A stretch of 64,000 nt of DNA from Sabethes cyaneus (GCF_943734655.1 NC_071355.1:224134527-224198526); one strand, 5' to 3'. Positions 44,046 to 57,959 are shown, numbered from the stretch's first letter. Notes: generated by a model not told the origin, from the letters alone. Numbers and translations are program-made.

Positions 44046-47000
44046 ACCATTTGAGTCTATAAAGGCACGCACCGTATTTAACACGTTAAAAACGCAATGA
44101 GATCAAAGTATTCCGTTATGCCAATGTGGTCATGGTTGAAGAAGGAAGGCCCGAGTCCTAATGCTGATCGCTAATATACTTCCAGAATGTTTTTGCTATC
44201 ACTTTCAGCGTGCGTTGGACGCAGATGACGTCTAAAGCATTCCCGACTCTTGTACACGGTGTTTAGTCTTAAGTATTGCTCAAGCAGTGAATGCTGTGAG
44301 TGCAGTGATCAGCAGCGAAACTTGGAATAGGTCCTAAGCGCAGCCCTTTTCTCAGTATTCAGCTCGGAAAGCTCATGGGTTAACCAAGGCGTCATACACG
44401 TTGAGAACACCAAACCAGTCGATCAGCAGTGGTTCAGTGATCAGCATTCTGAAAGTCATACGAAGCAGATGGGATGGGTTTCGTTAGATTTGAGTAATGA
44501 TCGTCGAGAATAAGGACTCGTGAAGGGTAATGACTTACTTGCTCAACACCAGAGGTGATGGAGCGAGGGAAATTGCTGGAGCAACATCCTATGAGATCCA
44601 GACAGCGTTCTCGTTGGTGACGTGGTTGATCTGTCGTAATATGGTAGAGCTGTAGCAGTCGAGAAGCCTTTATTCTCCGATGTAACAGTAGAGTGATTCG
44701 GTTATCTTATCTACTAAGCAAACGCCTGTTTTCTCACTGTTTCTTTTTGACATTCTCAAGGAAATCTTCAAAAACCAATTTAACCGACGAAAAATGTGAC
44801 AAAACACTTTGTACGTCTACAGTAAACGGATACCAAGTTTATTGAAAACCCGTGCTTTTGACATACGCAATGAACACATGACCACAATAATTTATGGCAA
44901 ACGTATATTACACTAGGTAATACTAATAGATGCATGTTATATAAACTGATTTCACGGTTTTGATTTTGCTAACAACAGTGTGCAGCTATTATAAAAGACT
45001 TCATTTGGTGAAGGAAAACAGTTTTTTGGTAGTTCCTGATTACTTAGTATCCGTTACGCTTTTCTGTGAACACAACGTATTGCATTTATAAGCTGAATCA
45101 TCGGTATTATTCACAACGGCAGTTCTGGCATATTACGATGCGCGTCCAACAACGTAAGCATTTAGTGTTAAATTGAGCATGTAAAGTGCAGTTTTATGGT
45201 TTTATACAATACAAAGCAGTGACCGTTCTCCTAGATAAAATATTCTGCAAATCTACGTTTCGTCTGCGGTGGAGAGCACCTCTTCAGGTCATAACTGTTA
45301 CGTTTAATCGCCATCATTACACACACCACACCGCACAGGCATTGGCAGCGCATCTTTACAACTTTCGAAGCGAATTGTCGGAAAAGCGGTGGTAAAAAAA
45401 GATCACGCTCCGTTGACCGTGGAGGTGATTATTCATTTTTTCACCATCGTCCTCTCCCCCCCCCCCCTTAAGGTACCATCAAACCCTCACGGGGGCTTTC
45501 CTTCATTTTGCTGTACCATAAATTATAATCAAGCAATAAACACAAGCTGAAAACCACTTAACAATGAGTAAAACGAGTAAGAATTACATGTTTATTAAAT
45601 AATGAAAGCTTGTCTGGCCTTTTCGCGGTTCTCGGTACCGCACTCAGTGGAGAAACATTTTCAATCTAGCTTTTTTGAGAGCCTGTACTGCTAGAAAACT
45701 TACAGAAACCTTTGTTCCCGAAGTTACTCTAACTAGTGCATAGAGGCGCTCCACTGCACGGTACCGCAAAATCGTTCGAAAGCTTGCGAGCATTTTCTTG
45801 CGCAGCCCACATTCCGATGGGTATCGCTGGCGAAGGCAGATTTTCTCGTTTTCCCCGTCGTCCTAAGCTCTCATGGTTGGTTAATTGAATGTTCGTTGCG
45901 GCGTTGTTGTGGTGAATGTGTTTCTTTTTCTTGTTCCTCTTCTCCTGCTTCTTCAGCATACTTGGTGAGCGACCTATACGGTGTGGTTAAACTGTGAGAA
46001 AGACGTGGAAAATACAATGCTCAATGGGGCTATTATATTTCTTCCATCCAGCCAGCACAGCACAGACAGCAGCAGACCAGCGAGCCATTTTGGGTCTGCA
46101 ATTAATGCGGAGAGAAAGATTCAAAAATTATATGGTTGCTTGAAAATGCCCCGGCCATTGGCCATTAAACTTGTAACTTTTAATGCAATTGGCTGACCGC
46201 AGAGTCGTTGGTTTTGGGAAATCCATTTTGAGTGTCGTAGTGTGGCTGCTTAGGATAACATTTATTCGCATGCATGGACTTTGATTGATTAATGCTGCAT
46301 TTATTTTAAGGCCAGTAAAATAATGCTTTCGAATCTATGATGTGTAAAGAATTTGCTAAGTCTATTCTCTGCTATTTTGTCTGAAATTTACTGTAAAAAA
46401 TAATTTTAATTTAAGCAAATCACCGTCCTAGTTTAAGTGTAATACCAAAATGCGAGTCTTTAGTTCTACGGTCTGTTTAAAAGAATCTCTTAAACGATTT
46501 TCTAATCGATTTCTAATCTCTAATAGGATGATTCTATGTACAATCGCTAAGGACTCTTTACAGCCCGAGGGTAAAACATCTAGAAATCTTTGTGTCGGAA
46601 AAACTATCATCAGCTAGCTGAAATAAGTAATCATAATTTAAGAATAAACTCGATGATATTTTTACGTGATAGCAAAACACGCTTTATAAAATACTTACTA
46701 AGAATGGAGGCCTGCCCGGGTTCGGAATGAAATTTTGTGAATTCTCACTCCGGATCGCCATCTTCGAGCCGCGATCGCCCGCAGTTTGTCCAGTTCTCAC
46801 GGTTTGCTCAAATTGTTTAAATTCTCCGGCAAAACATTTTAGCTCGGAAAAGATTACCCATTACTTTTTTGCTCGGAAGCCTTCTGCTATCAAAAGCGCC
46901 CGGTCAGCGGTAATTGATTTTGCGCTTCTTGCTGATTCGTTCGTCTTTTTAGCACAACCTGGCCGCACAGGGTACAATGAAAGGGGTCATAAATCGAAAG

Positions 47001-48894
47001 CAGAAACGCAGTTTATTTGTTGGGGGTTATAATTACCTAACGCTTTAACGCTGAAGTTGATTGAGTTTTTTTGTTGATTACTCAGTGGAATTCTGCAGGT
47101 CGTGAGAAAATTTTGTGATTTAAAATTTTAGACCAATTTAAGAAAAACGATTCTTCATCTATATCTCGCAAGAAGTTGTGTATTAATAACCATTAGCTTC
47201 ATTGAGAACTTAAACGGATTTTGTGTATTGAATTCCTCAACAATCCTTTTACCAGTCTTTAAAGCATACAGCCAGTAACTCATTTTCTCCCCTGGCGCCA
47301 ACATGCCGACAACTCTTGCTGGGAGACTATGAATGAACAATGTTCATGGCTGGTTGAAAATATGTGTCAGAACATACTTCGCAAAACCCGAACTGAAGCG
47401 AGTTGAGTTTCCCCTCCACGCGCACACTTGCGTCATGCTGGTTTGTACTCATGAGGGTTCTCCTGTGAGTGACTTACGAGAGCTGTTGCAGCTGCTGTCG
47501 GTTGGTTGGTTTTGACTCCACCCCCTTCGACAGCGCTAGCAAAGTGGTAGTTTGTTGAATGAACGTAGGCTACGTTCGTTTCCCACTTCTTCGGTTAGGC
47601 TTTGTTGTTCGAGTATGCGGACGGTCACTCGCCATGACTGGAACGATTGATACGCAATACCAGTGCAGTGGTTTCAATTCAGTTGTCTATGCTAGATGAT
47701 GCAATAGTCATTCAGAAATTGCTTTGCTGCCGCTATTTATTCATGCTTTTGGAGGACTCACATTTTATTTCATTCTGTTTTCTGAAAGCATGTCAAATAT
47801 CTATAAAAATGATTTCATTATGCAATACATTTCTGCACATTTTCTTCAGGATATATGAGTTGTGAGCTATGAAATAAAATGTTTCTAAAAGGTTTGACAG
47901 TCATTTTTGATCCTCCAAAGAGATACTAGTTTAGTTGACTTAAGTGTCATAGGACCGTTTAGCTTAGATCATTTCAAAATGGGACACTTTCAGATGTGTG
48001 TATTTTTTAAATTTTATTTTAAATTGAAACGCTTTCTAAGGATAAAACAAAGATATCAACATTGTATTTTATGTAAAAATCTGAAATAAGTCTCTTACCG
48101 TCATTATTCATGATTAAAAAATTACTTCTTACTTAAAAAATACTTCTCTATTGAATAAAACTGAGGATTATATAGTGAATTGAGTTCTTCTGGGACAAAA
48201 CTGGATTTTATTGTCATTGTGCCATTGTAGCACTTACTTGCTTTACTGGCTGTTGGCTAGGTCTGGTTATAATGTAACTTGACCATGATGTGACTTTACT
48301 TTACTTAACTAACTAACGTAAAACGTAAGTAACAATCATCTAATTTTTGGCAGTGTTAATGAAGCACGTATTCTATAGTATATTGGATATTATCACCATT
48401 TGTTAAAACTTATTTAAATAACTCAAAACGTTGCGCAACGCGACTAAATGTCCTAATACACGATGCAGCAGGTTCATTATGGTCAAACTCAATGCGGTGA
48501 AGCAGTTGGTTAGCAGCTAAGATGGATGCAGCGTTCTTTGTGACGCACGGTAATTCAATAGCGACAGTAAAATTTCCGAGAGTCAACCTAAATTCAGTTT
48601 TGCCACAAAAAGTCGCAAAGGAGCCTATCATGTTTTACGCAGACGTTGTAACGATTCTAGTCCAATCAAACGACGGGGCAGATTACGCGGAGCCAGTCGT
48701 AAAAACAAATAACAAATAATGAACATGCGCCAAATTAAATACTACAAGGCTGTTCTATTTATATTTAACGTTAAAAATAATTTGGTCAAAAACAATTTGA
48801 ACCTACAGTTACTCAATGAACATCGATATGATACAAGAAACATGAGCAACTTAAGCGTCGTAACCCCGAGAACTAACTCGTCTATTTATTACTT
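44046..48894. other. No supported gene; C tract at 45456-45467
   Basis: Long stretch without a recognisable gene. It holds a 12-base C run, several frames of 60-100 codons lacking motifs (for example 46727-47032 plus), and no repeat ends that I could pair. It could contain old retroelement debris around 44150-44740, but no motif convinced me. Confidence 0.4.
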
Positions 48895-49310
48895 ACTTAC
48901 TTAATCAGCTCCAGGCCGTAGTTTCCTCTACTGCACGAGAAGAAGTCGTCTCCATTCCACTCGGCCGCAATTCGCCAGCCACGTAGTGTACGTAGGGTCC
49001 GAAGGTCGCCTTCCACTTGATCGATCTATCTTGCTCGCTGCGCGCCCCGTCGTCTCGTTCCAGTCGGATCATTATTGAACTTTTTCAACCGGGGTGTCGT
49101 CCGACATCCTCACGACGTGCCCAGCCCGTCGCAGGCGACCAATTTTTGCGGTGTGAGCGATGGGTGGTTCCCTAAGCAGCTGATGCAGTTCAGTGATGCA
49201 GTATATAAATATAAAAGATCTATAATCTCTCATATGCACAAACAGACGTCGAAGAAGACGAAGTTTTCCAAGATGTCGACAATCCTCGATGCAACGTATC
49301 GTCAAAAATA
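48895..49310 (-). pseudogene. RTE-type relic, 3' C-terminal end with TAAG tail
   Basis: On the minus strand: LREPPIAHTAKIGRLRRAGH VVRMSDD (about 49100-49180), then GTRRRGAQRARWIDRVEGDL (about 49000-49060) and GWRIAAEWNGDDFF (about 48940-48985). The tail is AAGTAAGTAAGTAATAAATA (48888-48905 on the plus strand). It is a 5'-truncated copy. Confidence 0.8.
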
Positions 49311-49845
49311 TTTTAGGATTATCAGTATAAGTTGTTAAAGAAATAAATAGTTAAAAGTGGTCCTAGGTTACTATTTTGGGGTATATCAGATTTATTAGTG
49401 ATTAGGGATGATAGTTTTGACTTGAGTTTCACATGCAGAACTCAATTGGCCAAATACAAGCGTTACCATGTGAAAAACTGTTACGACGCATCAAGACGTG
49501 AGATTTGGTCGAGCCTCCAAATTTGACAGAATTGTCCTGCAACAATTGAAGCCCTGAGCATCAAGTTCAACGTCTCTCGCACACCGTGGATTTATGATAA
49601 TTCAATAAACGACTGCAGTGATTTTGTTATACATTTTTAAATTTCTTTGAAGAGTAAATCCTCAAAAGCTTAATGATTTTACCGGCGTGTAACAATTTTA
49701 GTGAATAGGAAATAATTTTCGTATCCGTTATCCACAGACGACTAGCGGAACAATGTGTGCGGAAGTTTGTTATGAGAAATTCTTGAGAAACGAAAATTAT
49801 AACGTAAAACTATACCTTAGCATCTGTAAAGATAAAGATAAAGAT

Positions 49846-49932
<87 letters not shown>

Positions 49933-51599
49933 TTGTGTTGTGGCTAAAAGAACTTAAAAATCGAGGTTTCCCTTATACACTTGAATGTAAAAAAACCAAA
50001 AACGTATACAGCGTTTATATTTGAAAAATGAAAAACACCGTTAAACAAAATTATATTAATTAATTTGAATTAATACACATATCAATTCAATGCAATAAGA
50101 AGATGCTGAAGAACTCCTTCTTCTTTATAGGGTAAAGAACTAGTTTAGCAGTCTAAGCGGGTCACTGATTGTTTTACCTTATTACAAGCGATGGGTTGAC
50201 TAAGTGGGGAATATCAGCATACCAATCTTCTTGCTATCTTTAGTTCTTCAAGCTGTTACCATTGGAAGACACTATTGTTGAGCTAAACTTTTGATTTTTC
50301 GCTTTAAAAGTTGGAGCGGCGGAACTAATTTTGAACAGACCGAACCCATTTTCACCCGCAAGGTGCTTTTTTAAGCAATCCTGAAATCTGAATTTTTTTA
50401 CATCCCCTTAAAAAATCCCTCGAACTTTTCCCCCTATTCAGTAAGTACGCGGTCCTATCCGCGACCTACTAATCGGCATCTGATGCGTAATCGGCATAGC
50501 GTATCGGCATAGATGCGTAAAATGCCATCTGTCTAAATTGTTTATCGGGGCATACACTCACCGCACCGTTCGGCAAACGGTATTCGTCGTCTCTTTTATT
50601 CTCTGGTGTTCTTATGGGAAACTGCGAGATTGACGTCTCACTCGCTGTTCATAAGGATGGTGGGAGAACAAAAGAGGTAAACATATAGCAGTACAAACGA
50701 TCCGACTCAGAACAGTGTTGTCAAAGCAAATAACATTGAAACACATCGTAGCTTTATTAAATCACTGAGAAAATCTTCGAAAATTATTGTTATGTCTTTT
50801 GTGTTGTTTTTAATAAAGAAAAATTAATTATGAACATACATTTCTCTTGAAAATATTGAACCACGTTTTCACCATAGGAGGTTTCAGTTAATTTCAAACT
50901 TAAAATTCTTATTTCCAGAACCGAAACAGTGTCTTGGCAGTTCATCAGTTGTGCTGCAGCTGCTGCTAGTGGTGAACAGGTTCCGTCAATTCAGAATTTG
51001 TTTTCAGTTTTGTTAGAAAATAATAAAACTTTCGGCTAGTGACAAAGCCTTAGATAATAGAAAAAAAGAGACTGAATAATATGGTATGTGACAATTGAGT
51101 GCTTGACTTTTAGAGTGGTTGTAATCAGTGCTGAAAAATGTGATGGATTCGTTAGTAGCGAGGTGGCGATTGCCTTCAGCAGCTGAAAAATGTACGTTTT
51201 TGGACAACAATTTGTTTGTGTGAATCAAATGTATGGTTAAGCGATTTGTGAAGATGATTCTATCAAAAGATTTTGAAAATATGAATAAAAAAGTGCATTT
51301 TCGGCTCATTTATGTTCAACTGATTAAAATAGGTGACACTGCTTAACTCGTTCCTTACCCTATGTCAATTTACTCTACTTGATAACACAGAATTGGTAAT
51401 TCTCCTAATATAATATTTTTTCTTTGCCGTGCAACAATTGGGTTGAATGTGTGCAATATTAGGCAAATGACGTTAAACAATTGTTGCTACCGGCAGATGA
51501 TTTCCCTACGTGGTACGACGAGATGTGGGTCGAATGAAGTCTCGCCATTTTAAAAGCATAGCAGTAAATTTGGCTTTCGACACATTTTTTCTTTTAATT
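49311..51599. other. No gene; GA microsatellite at 49847-49929
   Basis: Apart from a long (GA)n tract preceded by AAAGAT units, nothing assignable was found. Around 50470-50520 the word CGGCATAG recurs with short spacing. Confidence 0.45.
49847..49929. repeat. GA dinucleotide microsatellite
   Basis: About 80 bases of uninterrupted GA, producing an artefactual Arg-Glu frame. Confidence 0.95.
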
Positions 51600-52345
51600 A
51601 AAGATTAATAATTTACACTTGTTCTTATACGGAACCTGCTTTACCAATTGCGGCATGTTGGATAAAACAAAAGATTCGATCTTGGTTTTTATCTGAACAT
51701 GTACGTTATTGGGAAAATCTTAAAACTTGTCGTCAAACGAAAAGTTTCATTGTTAAGCCTTGTGAGAAGGTTGCGAAATTTCTTTTGCAACACTCAAAGA
51801 TAAATTGCAGTATTCTTGTCAGATCACTGACTGGTCACTGCAGACTAAATTATCATATGGCTACGATTCAGCGAGCTGAATCGTTTTATTGTAATCTATG
51901 TGAATCCGACTACGATACACCATATCACGTAATTTGCAACTGTCCTGCAGTAGCACAATTGCGTCATAGGATCTTTGGATCCTACGTCTTAAGTGAATCG
52001 GATTTTAGGAAACTAAAATTACGAGACATTTTGATGTTTCTTACCGAATACGGTATTGAGCTATAAGCTCTCATTTATCATAAGTATACCCCCCAGGGGT
52101 GTACTATTGTTAAGTTAACTACCAAGGATTGCAGTATCCCCTCGGAGGTACAAAAATCTCTCGGTATGTATGTGTTTGTGTTTGTCCAAATTCCTCATCC
52201 ACCCCTTCCTATTCCTCCTGTTTTCCTTCCCGTTCTCATCAGGTAAATGATGACACGGGCAAGATGGGCAAGGCACAAATCTTCCACATGATTGTGAGAA
52301 ACGTGCTGCTCGAGCCAAAGATGCTGATACCTGATACCTTATATG
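51600..52345 (+). mobile_element. 5'-truncated non-LTR element, LOA/R1-like 3' end
   Basis: Contains the C-terminus of the polyprotein (51605-52066), a 3' UTR of about 280 bp with CTCGGAGGTACAAAAATCTC and pyrimidine-rich sequence, and ends in CTGATACCTGATACC, a short tandem tail. The 5' part is lost. Confidence 0.7.
51605..52066 (+). pseudogene. RNase H-type non-LTR polyprotein C-terminus
   Basis: The frame is open from about 51605 to the TAA at 52064-52066. EPALPIAACWIKQKIRSWFL and HVRYWENLKTCRQTKSF are the end of the RNase H region. RSLTGHCRLNYHMATIQRAE is followed by a zinc-binding CNLCESDYDTPYHVICNCPA (Cys-x2-Cys, His, Cys). It then ends with FLTEYGIEL. This tail is typical of LOA/R1/Loner-type elements of mosquitoes. 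The start is truncated; the first ATG at 51785 is not the true start. Confidence 0.8.
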
Positions 52346-52429
52346 GTGGAAGGTTTGAGGGATCTGACCATGAAAAAAATCTAATCGCGTTCCTGATGAT
52401 TCTCTTTTGACACGCTCGATACTAGATTT

Positions 52430-52530
52430 CCAGGTTAATCATACACCACCAATTAGCATCCACGATCCTAAATTACTTCCCTGTGGAACACCGGACTTAT
52501 TATAGAAATTGCAGGACGCGGTAGAGCTTT
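52430..52530 (-). pseudogene. Jockey-group RT motif B relic
   Basis: On the minus strand YNKSGVPQGSNLGS (about 52465-52505) is the diagnostic motif B. The surrounding frames are too degraded to extend further. Confidence 0.55.
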
Positions 52531-53621
52531 ACGGAGAGGCTACGGATCGTCAAGTATGTCCGAAACTAGCAGATAAATTCGTCCTCAAAAGGGAATCGGT
52601 CGGTATGCAACATCACTTGCACGTACCAGGAATGTTTAAGAATCGCCTTCTACAAACTAGATAACAAGAGTCAATAGTTAAGTAAGCCCTCCCAACACAG
52701 AATGACCCCAGTAGGTGGGGAGAAGGGCCCGCTCGTTATCCACAAGGTTGGCAGAGGCCGGGACGGGCCGGGCACATTACTTCGAACAAGTACCTTGTTG
52801 GACCCTTTCAATTATTGATGTTATTGTTTTTATGTGCTTCAAAGATTTGGCTTTTTAAGTCATCTTCTTTAATTACTTCTGTCATTGCATTTATTTTTAA
52901 TCTTTGGGTTATAAGTCATTGCTGTATGCTCTTTTATATCTTGTACCTATTTGGAGTGGTTGCATTATGCTTTTCAAATTTAGGAAATCCGCCATATTGA
53001 TATAAGAATAATCTATGAGAAATCAACACCGACTGATTATGTGCTGACACCGAAGATTATGTGCTACCCACCTATTCGATTCGTCCAAAATCGCGCGCTA
53101 GAAGTTATTAGATATCGATAGACATTTGCTGCTATGCGAAGATGCGAAACGTGTCTATTTGGCAATTATAATACGACAAATCATGGCTGCGCGAGATACC
53201 TTTTGGAATCTTTCGATCATAAAATATGCTTAAAAACCCGGACTACTTTGTCAGGGAGCTGTTCAAAAGCTATCAAATTTTTGATATTCGACAATCATAT
53301 ATTCGAAATTACGCGCGCGATGTTCCTAGGTAACCGTTTTCACGACTCCAATGCATGACATATATCTCGTTTCATTTATAAAGCGTCAATATAAGTCCTG
53401 GTTTGTAAACACGTCATTGCTAAGTGAGCCCAAGTTAATTAAAAATGAGCTTCCAAAACAGCCACTGTCAGAAAAATGCAACAAGCGAGGCACGAAAGCA
53501 AGCGATGCTAAATTGCCATACAAAACGATATTAAATATGCAAGCACCAGTTATATGGGACTAACCTGGATGTTCTTGGAATTTTTTTCTGTTAAGCCAGT
53601 AATTACGAAAATTGCGATATA
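52531..53621. other. No supported feature
   Basis: Contains a short direct repeat CACCGA-N-GATTATGTGCT near 53025-53065. No gene recognised. Confidence 0.4.
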
Positions 53622-53745
53622 CAGGTCGGACTCGATTATCCGGATGAAATTTTTTCTTTAAAATGGGTTTCGAAATGTGTACGTTGAAAACGTGCTTACC
53701 ATTAACAAAATTTTATTTTTCGCTCGGATAATCGAGTCCGACATG
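53622..53745. mobile_element. 124-bp pogo-like MITE
   Basis: The left end CAGGTCGGACTCGATTATCC pairs with the right end, whose complement begins CATGTCGGACTCGATTATCC. Both are flanked by TA (53620-53621 and 53746-53747). CAG starts and TA duplications fit the pogo/Tc1-mariner group. Confidence 0.8.
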
Positions 53746-54289
53746 TATAATGTACCTTTTTACATAATGAATCGAGCCAATATAGTCCCTAAGTCGAAAA
53801 GCATTTCCTCTTACCAACATTAATATGCAGCGATATAGCATCCTACACGCTTGTATCTTTTTGTTAAACACTAGAAAAATGTAAGATCGTTTTTTGGACT
53901 CCCGAACCCATTTTCTGTGCAGGTTTATACAGCACACTGGGACATTTTTTCCAAATTACAGACGGTATTCATCTGGGCCCACGATAGATGATGTCTTTTG
54001 CTTTCTAGGACTGGTTTTGGTGTCAGCTTCGCACAATTTTGTACAACCAATGTTGAATAGGCTCGCGAATAATGAAGTTTTAATTTCCGGCTCAAAGAGG
54101 CCTCAGAAGGTGACCTCAAATTTTCAAAAATTTTAGTTTCCAACAAAGATGATGAATGATGAAGAAATAGTTAAATATGAGTAACTCATTTGACACGTGT
54201 AATTGTTGCTACAAAACTGTTTTTTTTCTCACCTGAGCAACATTCTTCATCACCACATTAAAAACATACCTGCACATACACTCCGCCCA
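53746..54289. other. No supported feature
   Basis: AT-rich sequence with two opposite 70-80-codon frames lacking motifs. Confidence 0.4.
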
Positions 54290-54490
54290 GTTAGCTTCGA
54301 GGTACGATGCTGGTCTAATAAGCCAGTCGTCGTCGAATGTTCGAATCTCGGCTAGGCGGTGCTGCTACATAGTGTCAGTAGGATTGTTGCACTAGCCCCA
54401 TAGCTGTTCTGTACTCTACCGGCCGGCAGCGCAACTCTGTCGATAAAAAAGGGTCAAGTCTTGAACGTTTGAGCCTTGTTTGGATTTTGC
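54290..54490 (+). mobile_element. tRNA-derived SINE, same family as in the foldback arms
   Basis: Reads GAGGTACGATGCTGGTCTAA, AGCCAGTCGTCG and then B box GTTCGAATCTC (54339-54349), followed by CTGTACTCTACCGGCCGGCA and a TCTGTCGATAAAAAAGGGTC tail region. The head resembles a tRNA with A and B boxes. It is the free form of the SINE at 38369 and 39325. Confidence 0.7.
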
Positions 54491-54870
54491 AAATACACTC
54501 AGAAGGTTCATTTTAGCTGGATCGCCAATGTAATATTTGATATTTTACCGGTACTTACTGACTTTATTCCGTTCACCTGGAGAGTTGTTGACATCTGGTC
54601 CAGTTAGATACAAATATCGTGTAAATGTGAAACTCTACGGAATTACGTAGAACGACATAGGGAAGCTACTTTTTCGCTAGGTCTTAGTTTCATATCATTA
54701 TAGTAACAAATGTCATGTCAATCTTGAGATTGAATTCTGGTGTGATTTTGTGAACCATCCCTGAACGTGAAACCAGAAAGCAAATGTCCAAAGTTATTTG
54801 TTGGGCGTTTAGATAGAAACTGGAGGTAGAGCAAAATGAAACTCTTAATTCTATAAATACCGTTCAGGTA

Positions 54871-55295
54871 CAGTGGACCCCCGTTTGTTTGAACGATTCC
54901 TCATGCAAACTAACGGGGTTCGTTTTTAATTTGAACAACTAGCAACCCTAAATATGCTGAAACTTGTATGAACTGGCCGCCCTACTCTTTGTTATTGTTT
55001 TGGTGGTTTGATTTAGTCTCGTTTAGTTGGTAGTTGCAACAAGCGAATATGTTATTATCCGATCGGATTTCTATCGTAATCGTTGGGAAACGAAAGGTAA
55101 AACTGATTAAACTAGGATTAAACACGCTAGATCAATGCAAATAAATCGTGTTTATGTGCATTGTCTGCGAAGGCAAATGATGCCATATTGAGAATGACAT
55201 TTGAACCATTTTTAATTTGCACATCGTGCAAACCAGCGGGGTTCAAATTAAAAAGTGTTCAGATTAAAAACGGTCAAACGAACGGGGGTCCACGG
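54871..55295. mobile_element. 425-bp pogo-like MITE
   Basis: The left end CAGTGGACCCCCGTTTGTTT follows TA. The complement of the right end reads CCGTGGACCCCCGTTCGTTT. Subterminal repeats of GGGGTTC and TTTTTAATTTGAAC/CAAATTAAAAA are present on both sides. The right TA has been altered to TT. No transposase. Confidence 0.75.
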
Positions 55296-57599
55296 TTTTA
55301 TTTTTCTGACAGATACACATTTCTCCTTCCACTTGCAGGTTTCATCAGTATTCCTTTCAAGTTTCATGTTTCTTTATAGAAAAAAAACATTTGCTGAAAA
55401 CGACCAAAATGACCACCTATAGGAGTCATGAATACACTGTATAAAGCAAGTCACTTGTCATTTCAAACCTGTCTCTTCTCGTTTACAACACTTTTCACAA
55501 ATCATATGTGTTTTAAAAACATCATCGTTTCCCAGGATGCATCACAACATAATTTGTAATTTCTTAATTTATATGCACACTTTAATAAGGAGAAGTGATC
55601 GTGTCGTGTTTCGTATTATAAGGAACATTATAATTATTTTGATTGCCCAACATTGGTTGTCGCTTGATTTGTTTGAAAACCAGTTAGCTTTACCTGGGTC
55701 TCATGAAGTTGTTGTTTTCTGTTTGATGATTATTGTTGTTCGACCTGCATTTCAGCATCCTAAATATAAATAGCTTAGTGTGTGATTTTTTTGTTTATAC
55801 ATTTGAGCAATTTTAAGAAACAGTTAAACCTTTATATCCTAAAGACAAGTTGACAAGCACGAGAGCTGAATTATCCACTCAAGCATTAAAAATGTTTTCA
55901 AGACCAAAGATCAAAGATCAAGGTATGTTGTAATACCTGAAAAGACCAAAACGTTTCGGACTTGTTTACCTGAGTAAACTAATAAAAAAGTTTTAATCCC
56001 TTCGACTTAGTAAAGGTCATTTTGATAAGATCATCTTATTTTAGCTACAACAACCGCGCTGGTAGCCCATTTTCTTATTGTTTGCTACAATTTTTGAGAG
56101 CGAAAATACGGTTTTCACCAGTTTGTAATAATTGACAACAACCAAACGAATAGTTAAATGTTCAGCAAACACTAATTAGAGGGCACAAGCACGGGGAAAG
56201 AACAACAAACGAAACGATTGTTTCAGACTGCCTTCGAAGCGTTCCAGTTTGTGTGCCACTTCAGAAAGTCAATCGTACCTACGATGTTTCTGGTTTGTTT
56301 GCTGGTTGTTACTCTTGTGTTTTGTGTTGCATTTCACCTAACCGTAATAATTATATCATATCTAATCAGATCATCTCCCAGTGTGAGCTCAGCTCAAGCA
56401 GCAAAAACTAGAAACAACAAACGACTCAGCAAGGGGCCGACGACGAGTTGTGGAAGGTGATTGCCGAAAAGTCAAAATTCGCACATTTTTCTAGTAATTA
56501 TGACGAGGCAATAATTAGTTTTCTTTTTTGGTTCTAACTTCTATATTCGGGTGTAGCTGGCATGATTGTTTTTCTTACGACTCGGATGCAATCCAAATGG
56601 CTTTCAATACATTTAGACGCCAGTTATGCCTCCGGCCGTAATGCAGCGCTTATCGGAGTGTAAAATCAGATGCTCTTTTTGGCACCCATTTCTAGGAAAC
56701 CGCACTTGATCTTGTTGGTCGACTGACGGACGATAGTGGGTCAGCGAAGACGTTAAACACCATACCTCGCAGCGCACTCAACCAATCATCGGCCGGATTT
56801 AATGATTCAACAATTATCAAAAGAAGATATGCAGAGAGCTACCATAATGGGATGCTGGATCGAAAGAAACGTAGGAGCACACGATATTGGCTCTTGACTG
56901 CCTCTCCTTGTTCGCGCGAATGCTGGTGTTTGTTCTCGTATTCCAAGGAGTGTGGATTTGTTTGGGCTGGCGCGCGTCTTGAGATGTTTTCCGAAGCTGC
57001 TGTTCGGGAACGGCGTTTCAGTGGCCACCATCCGGAGATCATAACTACCCTACCGATTGCTGTAGTTGATCGTTGTTGATGTTCCGGGCTGGCGAGATGT
57101 TGTATGGCACATCAAAGTTCAAGTACGTATGAAGTCAAGAGTTAGAATCCGTGATGTCTGCGAAGTTTGACGCTGTGTACACACGTAGTCAGTTCGACGG
57201 CCAAACGAAACGCGTGCATGGAGCAACGCAACAACACGACCGAATGGATTTCACACACACGCTTCGGTCTTTATCTCGCGTGGATTACTCTTCTCGTTTG
57301 TTTGTCTTCATGCGCCTGGCTGTTTTGGTTGAGTGTAATCAGATGGATACAAAAATACGAGCGGATAATTCACAGTGAGTAGATGATGGGATTAATTGGA
57401 ATGAAATTGTTGTTCAGAATTATTATGTTTTAAATAGATTTCGAATATTTATATTTTCATTAATATTTTTTTTGAAAGCAGATTTTTATGGCATAACATT
57501 AAAATTAAAATTCGAACATAACGAAGTTTAACAAATAATCTTCAACAAGGAGCTTCATTCTCTAAAATAGATGTTCTGAAAAAAACGTCAGTCAGAAAA
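55296..57599. other. No supported gene; degraded repeat piece at 55303-55360
   Basis: Holds a remnant of the 30349 MITE family (GACAGATACACAT, GCAGGTTTCATCAG). A 28-base phrase at about 56801-56828 is repeated at 58529-58556. Several frames of 70-80 codons overlap on both strands near 56840-57380 and lack motifs. Confidence 0.4.
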
Positions 57600-57715
57600 T
57601 TGAAGAAAGAAAAACCATTTTCCAAATTAAATTTCACTATGTATTATTATTTATTCACGACAGATACGTATTTTTCCTATAACTTGCAGGCTTCATCACT
57701 GCCTGTTTTCGAAAA
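57600..57715 (+). repeat. Half copy of the 30349 palindromic MITE
   Basis: GAAGAAAGAAAAACCATTTT, TTCACTATGTATTATTATTT, ATTCACGACAGATACGTA and GCAGGCTTCATCACTG match the left arm and centre of the 196-bp element at 30349-30544. Confidence 0.65.
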
Positions 57716-57959
57716 TTTTCAGGTTTCGTATTCTACGAAGACACTGTAAAAACTTCAATCAAACTCCAAAGTTTCAAATTTTTCTCCTGTTCTTATTTTC
57801 CATTTTTGCTGAAAACAAAGCACGAATATCGCAACATGTTTTTTTGCATTTTTTCAAACCATGGGATTTTGGTACATTTCGTGAGATAACGTAGAGTGAT
57901 GAGCAGCACTACAATGCATCGTACACCAGCACTAAGCGAAAAAAATTCCAATCCGAAAA

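Noticed and set aside
44150..44740. Possible further retroelement endonuclease on the minus strand
   Set aside because: Only vague resemblance in a few words. No diagnostic motif could be established.
56839..57382. Several 67-75-codon frames near 57 kb as exons
   Set aside because: They overlap on both strands and in several frames without motifs or splice context.
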